Notes under the pieces: generated by a model | Told to the model about the DNA's origin: nothing | What the model saw: the letters and a program-made list of their open reading frames with translations, nothing else | The model's database searches: none | Program-made: the position numbers and the translations under genes | Part shown: piece by piece, positions 44,017 to 54,014 of the stretch | Numbering within the stretch: the first letter of the stretch is position 1 | How the letters are laid out: the number at the start of each line of letters is the position of its first letter | From: an uncultured Blautia sp. | Lineage (GTDB): Bacteria > Bacillota_A > Clostridia > Lachnospirales > Lachnospiraceae | Length of the DNA stretch: 57,357 nt | NCBI GenBank assembly: GCA_905209435.1 | Contig: CAJLTE010000010.1 | Span: 1-57,357, forward strand | Reading direction: 5' to 3'

Positions 44017-44052
44017 AAAAAGGATGCCGGGAGCAAATCCGACATCCTTTTT
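44017..44052. terminator. Bidirectional terminator after the first GPH symporter gene
   Basis: AAAAAGGATGCCGG pairs with CCGACATCCTTTTT, with runs of T or A on both sides. Confidence 0.88.
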
Positions 44053-44094
44053 GTTATTATTTTATGAATATTAGAAATGATACACTTTATATTA

Positions 44095-45480
44095 TTATTC
44101 TCCTCTGTGTTTACCCTGAGACAGGTCTTCAACTACTTTTGCATAGTATTTATCTACGTTGAAGAATGCCATGCAGATTACACAAATTACAGATGTGATA
44201 ACCGGTACCCATGCGAATGCGATTGAAATAGATGACAGTGCAGACGCGCTCTGAACCTTAAGCTGTGCGTCAAATCCACCTGCTGCAAGAATCCAGCCAA
44301 GTGCTGCTGTTCCCACACCGGAACCAACTTTCATGCAGAAGGAAGAAGCTGCATTTCCCATACCTGCTGTACCGTATCCATTATACCATTCACCATAGGT
44401 GATCGCATCCTGAAGGCATCCAAACATAGTTGCTCCGCCGCATCCGAATCCAATACCCTTAATAACGGAAGACAGACAGATCAGAGAGTAGGAAGTTGTC
44501 AGTCCTGACAGCACGAAACCAACAGTTGCAACTGCCATTCCAGCCATAAACAGGTAACGCTTGCTGATCTTCTTCATCAGGAATGGTGTGATGAACAGAG
44601 TTACGATCTGTGCAATTGACAGAAGGTTGGATACCATTGCATAGTATCCGTCATTTCCCATATTGTACATTGTGAAATATACTGCTGAACCAAAGAAGCA
44701 GGACATCATAAAGTACATGGAGAACAGACTTACTACCATTAACAGCCAGTATTTATTTTTGAAAAGACCTGCAAGACCTTTTATAAAGGAAACCTGATTT
44801 TCGCCGCCTTCTGCGCTTTCTTCATGTACACGTTCCTGGCATACAAAGAACATGAACATGTTCAGTACGACAAATACGATCATCAGTACTACAAAAGTCA
44901 TCGTCCAGCCCTTCTGAGTGTAAGCATCTCCGCCACCAAAGAAACCTGTCATTTTCAGAACAACTGTGTTGATTGTCATAGTTCCGGCTGTAGCCAGAAG
45001 GTTACGGAAGTTTCCGAGAAGTCCTCTTTCATACTGGTTCATTGTCATCAGTCCCTGCATAGTTGCATATGGAACGTTAATACCTGTATAGAAGATTGTG
45101 GAAACAAGGTTATATGTAAGGAACATATATGCGATCTGCACTTTTCCTGCAAATGCAGACGGTACGCTGAACATTAAAACTGTACATACTGCCAGCGGAA
45201 TACATAATCTTGCGATCCATGGGCGGGCTTTTCCCCACTTACTGTGTGTATGGTCTACGATGTAACCCATTGCAAGGTCAGAAATTCCATCCAGGAATTT
45301 GGAAATTGCAATGATAGATGCTGCTGCCGCTGCACTTGCACCAATTACGTTTGTGTAATATACCAGCAGGAATGCACTGATTGCAGAGTACACCAGGTTT
45401 CCTGCATAGTCGCCGATACCATAAGCAAATCTCTCAAGGAAAGACAGCTTGGCGTCTGGATTCATGTTTACGTTCTTCAT
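44095..45480 (-). CDS. GPH family sugar:cation symporter
   Basis: A 461-residue transporter of the glycoside-pentoside-hexuronide group within the MFS, with twelve hydrophobic helices. The diagnostic motifs are GIGDYAGNLVYSAI near the N-terminus, FLDGISDLAMGYIVDHTHSKWGKARPWI after TM2, and GYGTAGMGNAASSFCMKVGSG in the second half. It should import a beta-glucoside or other oligosaccharide with Na+ or H+. It follows the GH5 gene by 80 nt with a stem-loop between, so the two form an operon. It starts behind AGGGAGAA. Confidence 0.92.
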   Translation of the reverse strand: MKNVNMNPDAKLSFLERFAYGIGDYAGNLVYSAISAFLLVYYTNVIGASAAAAASIIAISKFLDGISDLAMGYIVDHTHSKWGKARPWIARLCIPLAVCTVLMFSVPSAFAGKVQIAYMFLTYNLVSTIFYTGINVPYATMQGLMTMNQYERGLLGNFRNLLATAGTMTINTVVLKMTGFFGGGDAYTQKGWTMTFVVLMIVFVVLNMFMFFVCQERVHEESAEGGENQVSFIKGLAGLFKNKYWLLMVVSLFSMYFMMSCFFGSAVYFTMYNMGNDGYYAMVSNLLSIAQIVTLFITPFLMKKISKRYLFMAGMAVATVGFVLSGLTTSYSLICLSSVIKGIGFGCGGATMFGCLQDAITYGEWYNGYGTAGMGNAASSFCMKVGSGVGTAALGWILAAGGFDAQLKVQSASALSSISIAFAWVPVITSVICVICMAFFNVDKYYAKVVEDLSQGKHRGE

Positions 45481-45499
45481 AATCTTTTCTCCCTGTATG

Positions 45500-45531
45500 C
45501 TGTTGTGATTTTTTCATTCTCATCACAACAG
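45500..45531 (-). other. Stem-loop between GH5 and symporter genes
   Basis: CTGTTGTGAT pairs perfectly with ATCACAACAG around a 12-nt loop. No U-run follows on the minus strand. Probably protects the GH5 message. Confidence 0.6.
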
Positions 45532-45560
45532 GTGCTCTTTACTTTTCAATAAATCTGTTC

Positions 45561-46727
45561 TTATTTCTCGGTTGGAAACCATCCGAAGTCTGCACATCTG
45601 CCGAAATCCCAGCTGTCCCAGCCTACCCACCCAGGTGTGTTTACTGTATCTGTGAGAAGTTTGTAACTCCAGTAGAAATATCCACTTCCTGCGTTCCATG
45701 CATCAAGCTGAGCTTCTGCAACTGCATTGTAGATTTTCTTCTTTTCTTCAGCACTGACTGTTTCCTGTGCCATGCCTTCTACACCGTTGAGAACTGTCTG
45801 TCCACCCTTTGTATCACAGCCAACTGCAAGAGAGTTGAACAGGCACCATTCGCCGCAGATTACCGGGAAGTATTCCTGCATTTCTGCGATGTCTTTTTTC
45901 AGCTCTTTTACATATTTCACGTACTCTTCTACAGTCTGCTCGCAGCCGTTCATTTCTGCAACCATCAGATACTGGTGAGTATCCAGAACTACATTCTTAT
46001 ATTTGTCTTCACGCATGAAATCTTTCCATGCCTTTAAACGGAATGCATCATGGAATACCACATATTTATCTTCCGGCATATGTTTGCGGATTCTGTCGTA
46101 TGCTTCCAGGTAGAAGCCACGGACAAATTCCATAGTGTTTGGCTTTGTTCCTTTAGCTTTCTCAGGATCAACTGCAGGATAACGCTCTGCAACCTTCATA
46201 GATTCCCACATATCTTCCAGTACCGGCTCGTTCAGGATTTCGATTCCCCATAATCCTTTTCTTGTTCCGTATCTCTCTGCCAGTCTTTCCAGTACTGTAA
46301 GCTCAAACTCTACTTCATCCGGCTCCTGGGACCATTTGCATACACCGCTGATTCCGCCATTGTCAAATCCGTTCTGGCTGTCCGGTGCTGTGTGAAGGTC
46401 GATCAGGATCTGCAGTCCATATTTCTCTGCCCAGTTGAATGCTTTATCCAGTTCTTCGATACATCCGATGAATGGTTCTCTGTCTCCGAAGATGAAATAT
46501 GGAACCGGGATTCTCACTGCATCCATTCCCATGGATTTGATTCTTGTGAAATCTCTTTCTGTGATGTACTCAGAACGATGGATCTTGATTCTTGCTTCAT
46601 AAACTTCTTTGGAAAGCTGTGTCGGCAGATAGTATTCATCTTCTGCTGTTGTACCGTCAAATAAGGACGGGCTCATCCATTTTTCAAGTACCAGCCAGTT
46701 GCCAAGATTGACTCCTTTTACTTTCAT
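45561..46727 (-). CDS. GH5 glycosidase, exo-beta-1,3-glucanase-like
   Basis: A 388-residue GH5 TIM barrel. The opening VKGVNLGNWLVLEKWMSPSL resembles the yeast Exg1 exo-1,3-beta-glucanase group. The acid/base Glu167 lies in IEILNEP and the nucleophile Glu293 in VICGEW. No signal peptide, so it probably cleaves imported beta-gluco-oligosaccharides. It starts behind AGGGAGGA and is cotranscribed with the GPH symporter. The AraC regulator at 46930 is divergent. Subfamily and exact linkage cannot be fixed by eye. Confidence 0.87.
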   Translation of the reverse strand: MKVKGVNLGNWLVLEKWMSPSLFDGTTAEDEYYLPTQLSKEVYEARIKIHRSEYITERDFTRIKSMGMDAVRIPVPYFIFGDREPFIGCIEELDKAFNWAEKYGLQILIDLHTAPDSQNGFDNGGISGVCKWSQEPDEVEFELTVLERLAERYGTRKGLWGIEILNEPVLEDMWESMKVAERYPAVDPEKAKGTKPNTMEFVRGFYLEAYDRIRKHMPEDKYVVFHDAFRLKAWKDFMREDKYKNVVLDTHQYLMVAEMNGCEQTVEEYVKYVKELKKDIAEMQEYFPVICGEWCLFNSLAVGCDTKGGQTVLNGVEGMAQETVSAEEKKKIYNAVAEAQLDAWNAGSGYFYWSYKLLTDTVNTPGWVGWDSWDFGRCADFGWFPTEK

Positions 46728-46808
46728 GTTTTCCTCCCTGATATAAATGAACTTGTGTTTCAGTTGCTTTCTGATAAAAATTTATTTTTGCGCGCTCTTT
46801 ATTTTTCA

Positions 46809-46825
46809 GTCGTTATTTTAACGAC
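46809..46825. promoter_or_regulatory. 17-bp palindrome in the GH5/AraC divergent region
   Basis: GTCGTTA-TTT-TAACGAC lies in the 202-bp region between the two divergent genes; a candidate operator for the AraC protein or another regulator. Confidence 0.45.
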
Positions 46826-46929
46826 CAAAACATGAAAATTATATTATAATTCTCTGTTTTTTATCACATTTCTCAGCAAATATGGTATACTGCATATAGT
46901 TTACTAATACCAAAAAGGAGTATCCTGTT

Positions 46930-48174
46930 ATGAATCTGAATATTGATTACCTCCTTCACCATATTTCCTATGAATTACATACCATCGTCAAGACATGGAC
47001 AGAACCTTTATGTGCACATACAAAACCTTCTGTCGTCTGTTCCCGCAAAGACATAAATGATGAATATCTGCCTTTTTCTGTCTTTGCAGGATTTATTCTG
47101 AATGCAGAAAATATCCATGATCCCGCAGACAGTCCTGTTATTTTTTCTGCCGGTACTGCTGACCGTCAGGTTTTTTACGCATATGTAGCCGCAGGAGACA
47201 GATACCTGCTCATTGGACCTGTCACTTTTTCATCTTTTGTACAGATGAATTTACATATTGATCTGCCTTCTCTGGAACAGAAAGATCTTACTCCGATCCT
47301 CTGCTGTAATTTTTATTATTTCTGTTCCAATGTACTTCTGGCTCACAATCTTTTCAGTCCATCTCCTCTTATCCGGGATGAACTCATTTCTTCAAACTGT
47401 GTGAAAAAATCTGAAGAGTACGATGTCATGCGAAATTATTCCGCACTTATCTTCGAGCGTCAGGAGATGGATGAACCGCACAACCCCTATGACCAGGAAA
47501 TCCGAGAATCCGCAAGTATTGAGAATGGTGATATAGAAATGTACCGCAAGAGTATCAGTGAAGACTACACCGGCAAGCTGGGCACACTTTCGAAAGATGA
47601 GCTGCGAAATGCTAAGAATCTGTCGATTGTTCTCATGACGCTTGCCAGCCGTGCAGCCATCCGCGGCGGTCTGCTGCCGGAAGTAGCATTCTCCATGAGT
47701 GATATTTTTATTCAGAAAATCGAAGAAATGACAGATCCTATCGCAACAGTAAACCTGGCCCGACAGTTTCAGGTCGAGTATATCAAAGCTGTAGCAGAAA
47801 TACGCCAGCAGAAACAGGCTTCCAGGAGCCATTCCGAAAAGAATATCTGGGTGGAACAGGCCAAAACTTATATTTTCAAACATTTACACGAAAAAATTCG
47901 CATCCAGGATATTGCAGAGTTTCTGCATCTGAATGCGAATTATCTTTCTGAGCTGTTTAAACAGTGTGAAAGTATCACACTTACTGATTTCATTTTGAAA
48001 GAAAAGATGAAACTTACCAAGAATCTCCTGGCTTATTCACCTTACTCTTATATTGAAATAGCCACTTATCTGGGATTTTCTTCTCAGAGTCATCTCGGTA
48101 AGGTTTTTAAAAAGTATACCGGAATAACTCTGCGTCAGTATCGCCAGAAATACGGGCAGAATTTTGGCAGATAA
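46930..48174 (+). CDS. AraC family transcriptional regulator (GH5 locus)
   Basis: A 414-residue regulator with a roughly 300-residue N-terminal domain of no recognised fold and a C-terminal AraC/XylS DNA-binding domain (about 310-412: IRIQDIAEFLHLNANYLSELF and IATYLGFSSQSHLGKVFKKY). This layout is common in gut clostridia beside glycosidase genes. It starts behind AAAAGGAG and is divergent from GH5, its likely target. Confidence 0.88.
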   Translation: MNLNIDYLLHHISYELHTIVKTWTEPLCAHTKPSVVCSRKDINDEYLPFSVFAGFILNAENIHDPADSPVIFSAGTADRQVFYAYVAAGDRYLLIGPVTFSSFVQMNLHIDLPSLEQKDLTPILCCNFYYFCSNVLLAHNLFSPSPLIRDELISSNCVKKSEEYDVMRNYSALIFERQEMDEPHNPYDQEIRESASIENGDIEMYRKSISEDYTGKLGTLSKDELRNAKNLSIVLMTLASRAAIRGGLLPEVAFSMSDIFIQKIEEMTDPIATVNLARQFQVEYIKAVAEIRQQKQASRSHSEKNIWVEQAKTYIFKHLHEKIRIQDIAEFLHLNANYLSELFKQCESITLTDFILKEKMKLTKNLLAYSPYSYIEIATYLGFSSQSHLGKVFKKYTGITLRQYRQKYGQNFGR

Positions 48175-48218
48175 TCAATTGCTGTACTTATATTTCTCAG
48201 GAATTTGGGTCATGAGCT

Positions 48219-48677
48219 TCACACCATGCCATTCACTGTTTTATATTTGTACAGCATTTCTGCGTGGTTCTGTTCCTCAATCTGGATGTCTGCCAGAAGT
48301 TTGCGTACACCGCTGTCTCCAAAGGCAAACAGTTCATTGTTATATGTTCCTGATACCAGCTTTTCTGTTCCAATACAGTCGGTTGCCAGAAACGCATCGT
48401 GCTGTTTGTCTTCCGGTGAGCTCATAGCAGTATAGGTCGCTTTTGGCTGATAATCTCTGCCGGATGTATCATTACAGTCACATTCAGGAACAGTTCCTGA
48501 CAGAACCATGGACAGAGAATCATAATGTTCTCTTTCTTTCTGCTGAAGACTCTGGAAAAGTGTTCTGAGTTCCGGGTCTTTTGCCTGCTGCGCATATTTT
48601 CCGTATTTTTCAATGCAGCTTTTCTCCTGAGTCTGAAGGTCTTCAATTACTGTGCGTTCTTTTTCCTTTAATATCAT
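48219..48677 (-). CDS. CotF-like / ferritin-like spore coat family protein
   Basis: A 152-residue, mostly helical protein with two helix pairs rich in Glu/His (LQTQEKSCIEKYGKYAQQA, LADIQIEEQNHAEMLYKY) separated by a polar linker with CDCND. The pattern fits the ferritin-like Coat_F family found in spore formers; a coat or oxidative-stress role is possible. I prefer ATG 48677, 9 nt after AAGGAG; the ATG two codons upstream is too close to it. It converges with the AraC gene. Confidence 0.75.
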   Translation of the reverse strand: MILKEKERTVIEDLQTQEKSCIEKYGKYAQQAKDPELRTLFQSLQQKEREHYDSLSMVLSGTVPECDCNDTSGRDYQPKATYTAMSSPEDKQHDAFLATDCIGTEKLVSGTYNNELFAFGDSGVRKLLADIQIEEQNHAEMLYKYKTVNGMV

Positions 48678-48927
48678 AGTCATGTTCTCCTTTTTTACTG
48701 CAGAAATTATTTTCTGTTTTCTTCTGCCAGTATCTGCGATTTACTTACTTCTCCGGTTACCACATATTTTGTGAAATATTGGAACCGGTCATAACCACAG
48801 CTGGCTCTGATATGAGATATTATGGATAAAAAAATATATTTTATTCTAAAAAAAATACATTCTTCTTTTGGCACATTATGCTATACTGAACTCAAAGATT
48901 TTTGATAACTGAGGTGAACAAAATTAA

Positions 48928-50313
48928 ATGAAACGAATTGATTTTGAAAATGGAAGTGTTACAAGTAACATCCTGAATGCAGCTATTCCCATGCTGGTGG
49001 CTCAGATTCTGAATCTGTTATATAATATCGTAGACAGAATTTATATTGCACGTATTCCGGATGTAGGTACAACAGCTCTGGGTGCAGTAGGTTTATGTTT
49101 TCCCATTATTATGATCATTACAGCTTTCAGCAACCTTTTTGGTACCGGCGGTGCACCGATTTTCTCTATTAACCGCGGAAGAGGAGACTCTAAAGCTGCT
49201 GACGATATCATGAATACCTCTTTTACTATGCTGTGTGCCAGTGCACTTATCCTGATGGCTGTTGGTATGCTTTTTGCCAGACCTTTACTTGTTCTTTTTG
49301 GTGCTTCTTCAGAAGCTATGAGTTATGCTTATCCTTATCTGATGATTTATCTGCTGGGCTCTCTTCCATCTATGCTTGCATCCGGAATGAATCCTTTTAT
49401 CAATGCCCAGGGATATGCAACTATCGGCATGTTATCTGTTGCCATCGGTGCTGTATCTAATATCATTTTGGATCCGCTTTTTATTTTTGTATTTGGCCTC
49501 GGCATTACAGGAGCTGCAACTGCTACTATTATTTCTCAGATTCTGTCAGCCGCATTTGTATTTTATTTTCTGCATCAGAAAGCAGAATTAAAAGTAAGAC
49601 TTCTGCATTTGAATGAAGTATCATCCTGTATCGGTCATGCCAAAAATATCATCAGCCTTGGTACTGTCAGTTTTGTGATGCAGCTGACAACCAGTCTGGT
49701 AAACATTTGCTGCAACAGTGTACTTTCTGTTACAGGAGGAGATGTCTATATCTCGGTTATGACGATCGTTTCCAGTGTCCGCCAGATCGTTGAAACACCT
49801 ATCGGAGCTATGAATGATGGAACTTCTCCTATTATCAGTTATAATTACGGCGCCTGCCGTCCGAAACGTGTTAAGAAAGCAATTGTTGTACTGGCATGTC
49901 TGGTCCTTGTGTATACCGGAATTACCTGGAGTATTATCATTCTGGCACCTGAGCTTCTCATTGGAATTTTCAGTTCAGATAAGACTCTGATAAAAGATGC
50001 GATTCCAGCTCTGAAGCTTTATTTCATGGCATTTATTTTCATGGATCTGCAGTATATCGGGCAGACTGTGTTTAAATCACTGAATAAGAAAAAGCAGGCG
50101 ATTTTTTTCTCCCTGCTTCGTAAAGTATTTATCGTTGTTCCTCTGACTTATTTCATGCCGTATGTATTACATATGGGAACAGATGGTGTATTTATGGCAG
50201 AACCTGTGTCCAATCTCATCGGCGGCTCCATGTGCTTTATTACTATGCTGGTTACAGTGATGCCGGAACTAAAAAGAATGGAAAAGAGTACTTTTCTAAA
50301 GGTCGTACAATAA
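48928..50313 (+). CDS. MATE family efflux transporter
   Basis: A 461-residue MATE transporter with twelve hydrophobic helices. NLLYNIVDRIYIARIPD near residue 25, FINAQGYATIGMLS near 155 and the second-lobe GAMNDGTSPIISYNYGA mark a MepA-like branch. It probably extrudes drugs or metabolites by Na+ or H+ exchange. It is a single gene with AGGTG upstream, converging with the SseB-like gene. Confidence 0.9.
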   Translation: MKRIDFENGSVTSNILNAAIPMLVAQILNLLYNIVDRIYIARIPDVGTTALGAVGLCFPIIMIITAFSNLFGTGGAPIFSINRGRGDSKAADDIMNTSFTMLCASALILMAVGMLFARPLLVLFGASSEAMSYAYPYLMIYLLGSLPSMLASGMNPFINAQGYATIGMLSVAIGAVSNIILDPLFIFVFGLGITGAATATIISQILSAAFVFYFLHQKAELKVRLLHLNEVSSCIGHAKNIISLGTVSFVMQLTTSLVNICCNSVLSVTGGDVYISVMTIVSSVRQIVETPIGAMNDGTSPIISYNYGACRPKRVKKAIVVLACLVLVYTGITWSIIILAPELLIGIFSSDKTLIKDAIPALKLYFMAFIFMDLQYIGQTVFKSLNKKKQAIFFSLLRKVFIVVPLTYFMPYVLHMGTDGVFMAEPVSNLIGGSMCFITMLVTVMPELKRMEKSTFLKVVQ

Positions 50314-50325
50314 AGCGTTTATTTT

Positions 50326-50760
50326 TTATATATTTCCAAGAATAATATTGATCAGGTTCTTATCCAACATAATCGTGCGATTCCATGGATTGAGGATGAT
50401 TCCTTCAATCTCATTTACCTGCAATGATGAATTGAAAAGCTGACTGATATCTGTCAGAAAAGTAGACTGGACGCTTCCGCCGCCTTTCAGTTCTTCCTCA
50501 AAGCTGGTAAATGCTGCCCACCAGGTTTTGTTATCACCTGTTTTCACTGTACCGATCCGAAGCTGATCATCTCCGGTCGGTGGTTCTACTACAAGGATGA
50601 ACTGACCGTTTTCTTTCATTCTTCTGCGGATCACGGTCAGTGTATGAGCCAGCATTTCCTGGGTTGCCTCCTGCTGCAGGGCAGCAATTGCCTGCTCTAT
50701 TTTCTCATTTCCCTGGAGTCCTTTATCCTGATTTTTGTCTGTATTTTTATTGTCACTCAT
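50326..50760 (-). CDS. SseB-family N-terminal domain protein
   Basis: A 144-residue soluble protein with a charged, Asn/Asp/Lys-rich N-terminal tail. A domain resembling the SseB N-terminal domain follows, with VVEPP, a WWAAFTSFEEEL segment and the ending GIILNPWNRTIMLDKNLINII. The family is widespread and its function unclear. I start at ATG 50760 behind GAGAGG; a start five codons earlier overlaps that site. It follows the GH3 gene by 38 nt on the same strand and may be cotranscribed. Confidence 0.72.
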   Translation of the reverse strand: MSDNKNTDKNQDKGLQGNEKIEQAIAALQQEATQEMLAHTLTVIRRRMKENGQFILVVEPPTGDDQLRIGTVKTGDNKTWWAAFTSFEEELKGGGSVQSTFLTDISQLFNSSLQVNEIEGIILNPWNRTIMLDKNLINIILGNI

Positions 50761-50798
50761 GTTGTTACCTCTCATCTTTATTGATTCTTTGTATCTAT

Positions 50799-52901
50799 TC
50801 AGCCATCTGTTGGCTGCGAAACTACTGAACAGTTACGATTCTTTATAATATACCTCTTTAATGTATTTTTGTCACTGCTGTTTCCCAAATATATCGCATA
50901 ATCTGTATCTTCATGTACAAATTTATCCATTTTTTCATTATAATAGTCCAGAGCGCTTATTTTGCAGGATAAAATTACCTTCTGTGTCTCTCCTGGTTTC
51001 AGGAATATCTTCTGAAATGCCTGCAGGGTATATTCCGGTCTTTCTACTGCCGGATCTGAAACACCGACATACATCTGTACTACTTCTGTCCCTTCTCTTT
51101 TTCCGATATTTGTAACCGTAATCTCACCATAAAATTTCTCTTCATCCCTCCAGGCTCGTTCATTCTCCAGTTTAAATTCTGTGTATGACAGCCCAAACCC
51201 AAAAGGATAAGACGACACTTTTCCATTCTTATTCAGCAACGTATATCCATGATAATAATCATACCATATTTCCTCTGTATCCCAGTCCATTTGCGGCAGA
51301 TCAGACTCCTTTTCAGGTATTATAAATGGTAATTTCCCACCTGGATTATTCTCTCCGAAAATTGTCTCTGCCAATGCTGTTCCGCCCTCCATTCCCGGAT
51401 AATAAAGCATCAGGATTGCTCCCACTTTCTCTTTCCATGGTTCTACCATTATCGCACTTCCGCCAACCAGCACCACAACTGCATCCTGACGCAGTTCACT
51501 GATCTTTTCTATAATAGATAGTTCTTTTTGTTTCAGTCCCAGTGTCTCTGTTCTGTCTCCCCCTGCTCTGTCTGTTGAAACGTCATCTGCATCTTTTGCA
51601 ATACATTCTCCTTCATCCATATAGTCATTTCCTGCCACGATCAGAACAACATCTGCATCCTTTGCCAGCCGTCTGCAGTGTGTCAGGCTTTCCCCTGCAT
51701 AGTATACGATTTCTGCGTCTGCACCATACTGTGTCAGCCCCTGGATCACAGTGACAATATACGGTGCATAAACCTGGCTGGAACCTCTGTCCCCGATATT
51801 TTCACAATCTGCAAGATATCCCAGAACAACGATTTTCTTTCTTCCATTCTTACAGTCAAGCGGCAGAATCTGGTCTTTATTTCTGAGAAGTGTAATCCCT
51901 TCACGTGCACATTGCAGAGCAAGTTTCTGATGATTTCTGTAATCTATTTCTCCACGGTTTCTGTCAATTTCATCCTGATGAGCCAGCAATGTGCGAAGGA
52001 TTCTCAACGCAGACTGATGGATAACCGTTTCACTTACTTTCCCATCTTTTACAGCTTTCAACAGATTTTCCCCATAATAATGAGTGATTGGCATTTCCAT
52101 ATCCAATCCATTGCTGACAGACGCTTCCGTATCCTTAATCCCCCATACAAAATCACTAAGCACAAAACCGTCAAATCCCCATTCATCTCGCAAAACATGA
52201 TTCAACAAATAGTTCTGCTGCCCGCAGGGTTCCCCCTGATAACTATTATAAGCGCTCATAATAGCACCCGCGCCTGCTTCTACACATCGCCTGAAATGCG
52301 GCAAAAAAACTTCCTGTTCTGCTCTTTTGCTACAGTTTACAGATACCTTGAACCTCGAATTCTCCATAGAATTAAAAGCAAAATGTTTGACGCAGGCAAT
52401 CACTCCCTTTTTCTGTATACCTCTTATCAATGCAGTGCCCATTTCGCCAAGCAGAAAAGAGTCTTCCCCATAAGATTCCTGTGCTCTTCCCCAGCCCGGG
52501 TGATAAGGCACATTCACGCATACACCGCCAAAAAGATTTGCGCCTGCATCTATAACTTCTTCGGCAACTGCTTCTCCTATCTGCTCTTCCAGTTCAGGAT
52601 CAAACGTAGCACCTCTCATTGATACTACCGGAAAACAGGTAGACTTTTCCCTGCCACAGACAACCCCTCTTGTCCCATCCGCAAAATACATAGACGGAAT
52701 CCCCTTTTCTTTTATTCCACCTGCACGGTACGGAATTTCGTTGTAATGCATTTTTATTTTCTTTTGGATTGCACCTCTTACTTCTTCTTTAGTCTGTGAT
52801 CCGCTTAACAGAGAAATCTTCTCTTCCAGAGTTAGTTTATTTAAAATTTCTTCCGCTTTCTCTGTATAAGATAAACGATACTTTTTCCAGTCAGATACCA
52901 T
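50799..52901 (-). CDS. Glycoside hydrolase family 3 enzyme, normal domain order
   Basis: A 700-residue cytosolic GH3 enzyme: TIM barrel (about 15-320) with nucleophile Asp250 in GFVLSDFVWG and the KH motif VACVKHFAFN, alpha/beta sandwich (about 335-540, REGITLLRNKDQILPL) and a C-terminal fibronectin-III-like domain (about 590-680, VTNIGKREGTEVVQMYV). It is probably a beta-glucosidase or beta-xylosidase. The domain order is conventional, in contrast to the GH3 at 14282. It starts 10 nt after the AraC gene with GGAAGGA at the regulator's stop codon, so the two form an operon. Confidence 0.92.
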   Translation of the reverse strand: MVSDWKKYRLSYTEKAEEILNKLTLEEKISLLSGSQTKEEVRGAIQKKIKMHYNEIPYRAGGIKEKGIPSMYFADGTRGVVCGREKSTCFPVVSMRGATFDPELEEQIGEAVAEEVIDAGANLFGGVCVNVPYHPGWGRAQESYGEDSFLLGEMGTALIRGIQKKGVIACVKHFAFNSMENSRFKVSVNCSKRAEQEVFLPHFRRCVEAGAGAIMSAYNSYQGEPCGQQNYLLNHVLRDEWGFDGFVLSDFVWGIKDTEASVSNGLDMEMPITHYYGENLLKAVKDGKVSETVIHQSALRILRTLLAHQDEIDRNRGEIDYRNHQKLALQCAREGITLLRNKDQILPLDCKNGRKKIVVLGYLADCENIGDRGSSQVYAPYIVTVIQGLTQYGADAEIVYYAGESLTHCRRLAKDADVVLIVAGNDYMDEGECIAKDADDVSTDRAGGDRTETLGLKQKELSIIEKISELRQDAVVVLVGGSAIMVEPWKEKVGAILMLYYPGMEGGTALAETIFGENNPGGKLPFIIPEKESDLPQMDWDTEEIWYDYYHGYTLLNKNGKVSSYPFGFGLSYTEFKLENERAWRDEEKFYGEITVTNIGKREGTEVVQMYVGVSDPAVERPEYTLQAFQKIFLKPGETQKVILSCKISALDYYNEKMDKFVHEDTDYAIYLGNSSDKNTLKRYIIKNRNCSVVSQPTDG

Positions 52902-52911
52902 ATTTTCTAAA

Positions 52912-53832
52912 TCATCCTTCCAAAATTGTCTTTAGAATCTTCTTTAATTCTGCTGTTTCATAATCCAAATACCCTTTAAGCGCCTCATCGTAATGGTCTA
53001 CCTGACCTCTTTGACGGAACACATTTGGAGTAACTCCAGTTTCTTCCCTAAATACCCTGTAAAAAGTTTTTTCAGATCCAAATCCACATGCATCCAATAT
53101 GTAATTCATATTTTTGCTGGTATTTTTAAGCAGATTTTTTGCCTTCTCAATGCGCAGATTTTCTATCATTTCTTTTCCGGTTGTACCTAACGTCATCTTC
53201 AGGTTCCTATCTAATGATTTACGGCTGAGACCAAACTTTCTGCAGGTAAGTTCTACGATTTTCTCTTCTTCCAGATGCTGCTCCATAAACTCAATAATAG
53301 CTACTGTCAATTCCTGATCATTGCGCGTTGCCAGATCTCCGAAACGTACATCGTATACCACATAATCAAACAGATCTGCAATCAATGTACACACCTGAGC
53401 CCGTACTCTGAGCTGTTTATGCTTCTTTTCGCTCATAGATTCATATACAAGTTCCGCCATTTTCCGATAAAAATATGCAAATCCACATTCCGGTATTTCA
53501 TCACCTGTACTGTCCAGATAAAATCTGGTTTCTGTATCTTCCTGTTCTTCCAGTACAAATAATTCCCGACTCATTTGCACAAACATACACAAATTCGGCT
53601 CATTTTCACATTCTCTGATCGCATGGATCACGTTAGGATTGATCAGAAAAATATCCCCCTGTTTCAATTTCACTTCTTCTGATCCGACTCTGAGTATAAT
53701 ACTTCCTTTAAGAACGCCAACCAATTCATATTCATTGTGCCAGTGAAATGTGCTGCTCTGTACTGGAACGGCAAATACATTTACAGGAATCGTCTGATTA
53801 TTGCTGATCGATTCATAAATTGAAAACGCCAT
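52912..53832 (-). CDS. AraC family transcriptional regulator (GH3 locus)
   Basis: A 306-residue regulator with an N-terminal cupin domain (about 20-100; FHWHNEYELVGVLKG, GDIFLINPNVIHAI) and a C-terminal AraC/XylS domain (about 185-280; LTCRKFGLSRKSLDRNLKM and GFGSEKTFYRVFREETG). It is transcribed together with the GH3 gene downstream, so it probably controls its own operon and perhaps the GPH/GH43 operon upstream. It starts behind ATAGGAGA. Confidence 0.9.
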   Translation of the reverse strand: MAFSIYESISNNQTIPVNVFAVPVQSSTFHWHNEYELVGVLKGSIILRVGSEEVKLKQGDIFLINPNVIHAIRECENEPNLCMFVQMSRELFVLEEQEDTETRFYLDSTGDEIPECGFAYFYRKMAELVYESMSEKKHKQLRVRAQVCTLIADLFDYVVYDVRFGDLATRNDQELTVAIIEFMEQHLEEEKIVELTCRKFGLSRKSLDRNLKMTLGTTGKEMIENLRIEKAKNLLKNTSKNMNYILDACGFGSEKTFYRVFREETGVTPNVFRQRGQVDHYDEALKGYLDYETAELKKILKTILEG

Positions 53833-54014
53833 ACCTTCTCCTATCCCCTTTTGTTTTTCTTATTGTCCTGTCTGTTACTTTACCCCTGATATCTGTAAAT
53901 CCATTATCATAATTTCCCGTTATCCCATAAGACAATATCTGTTCTTATTATAATTGACAAAATCCACTTTTGTACAGCCAAAATCAACATACCATTCTAT
54001 GTGACACCCACATG

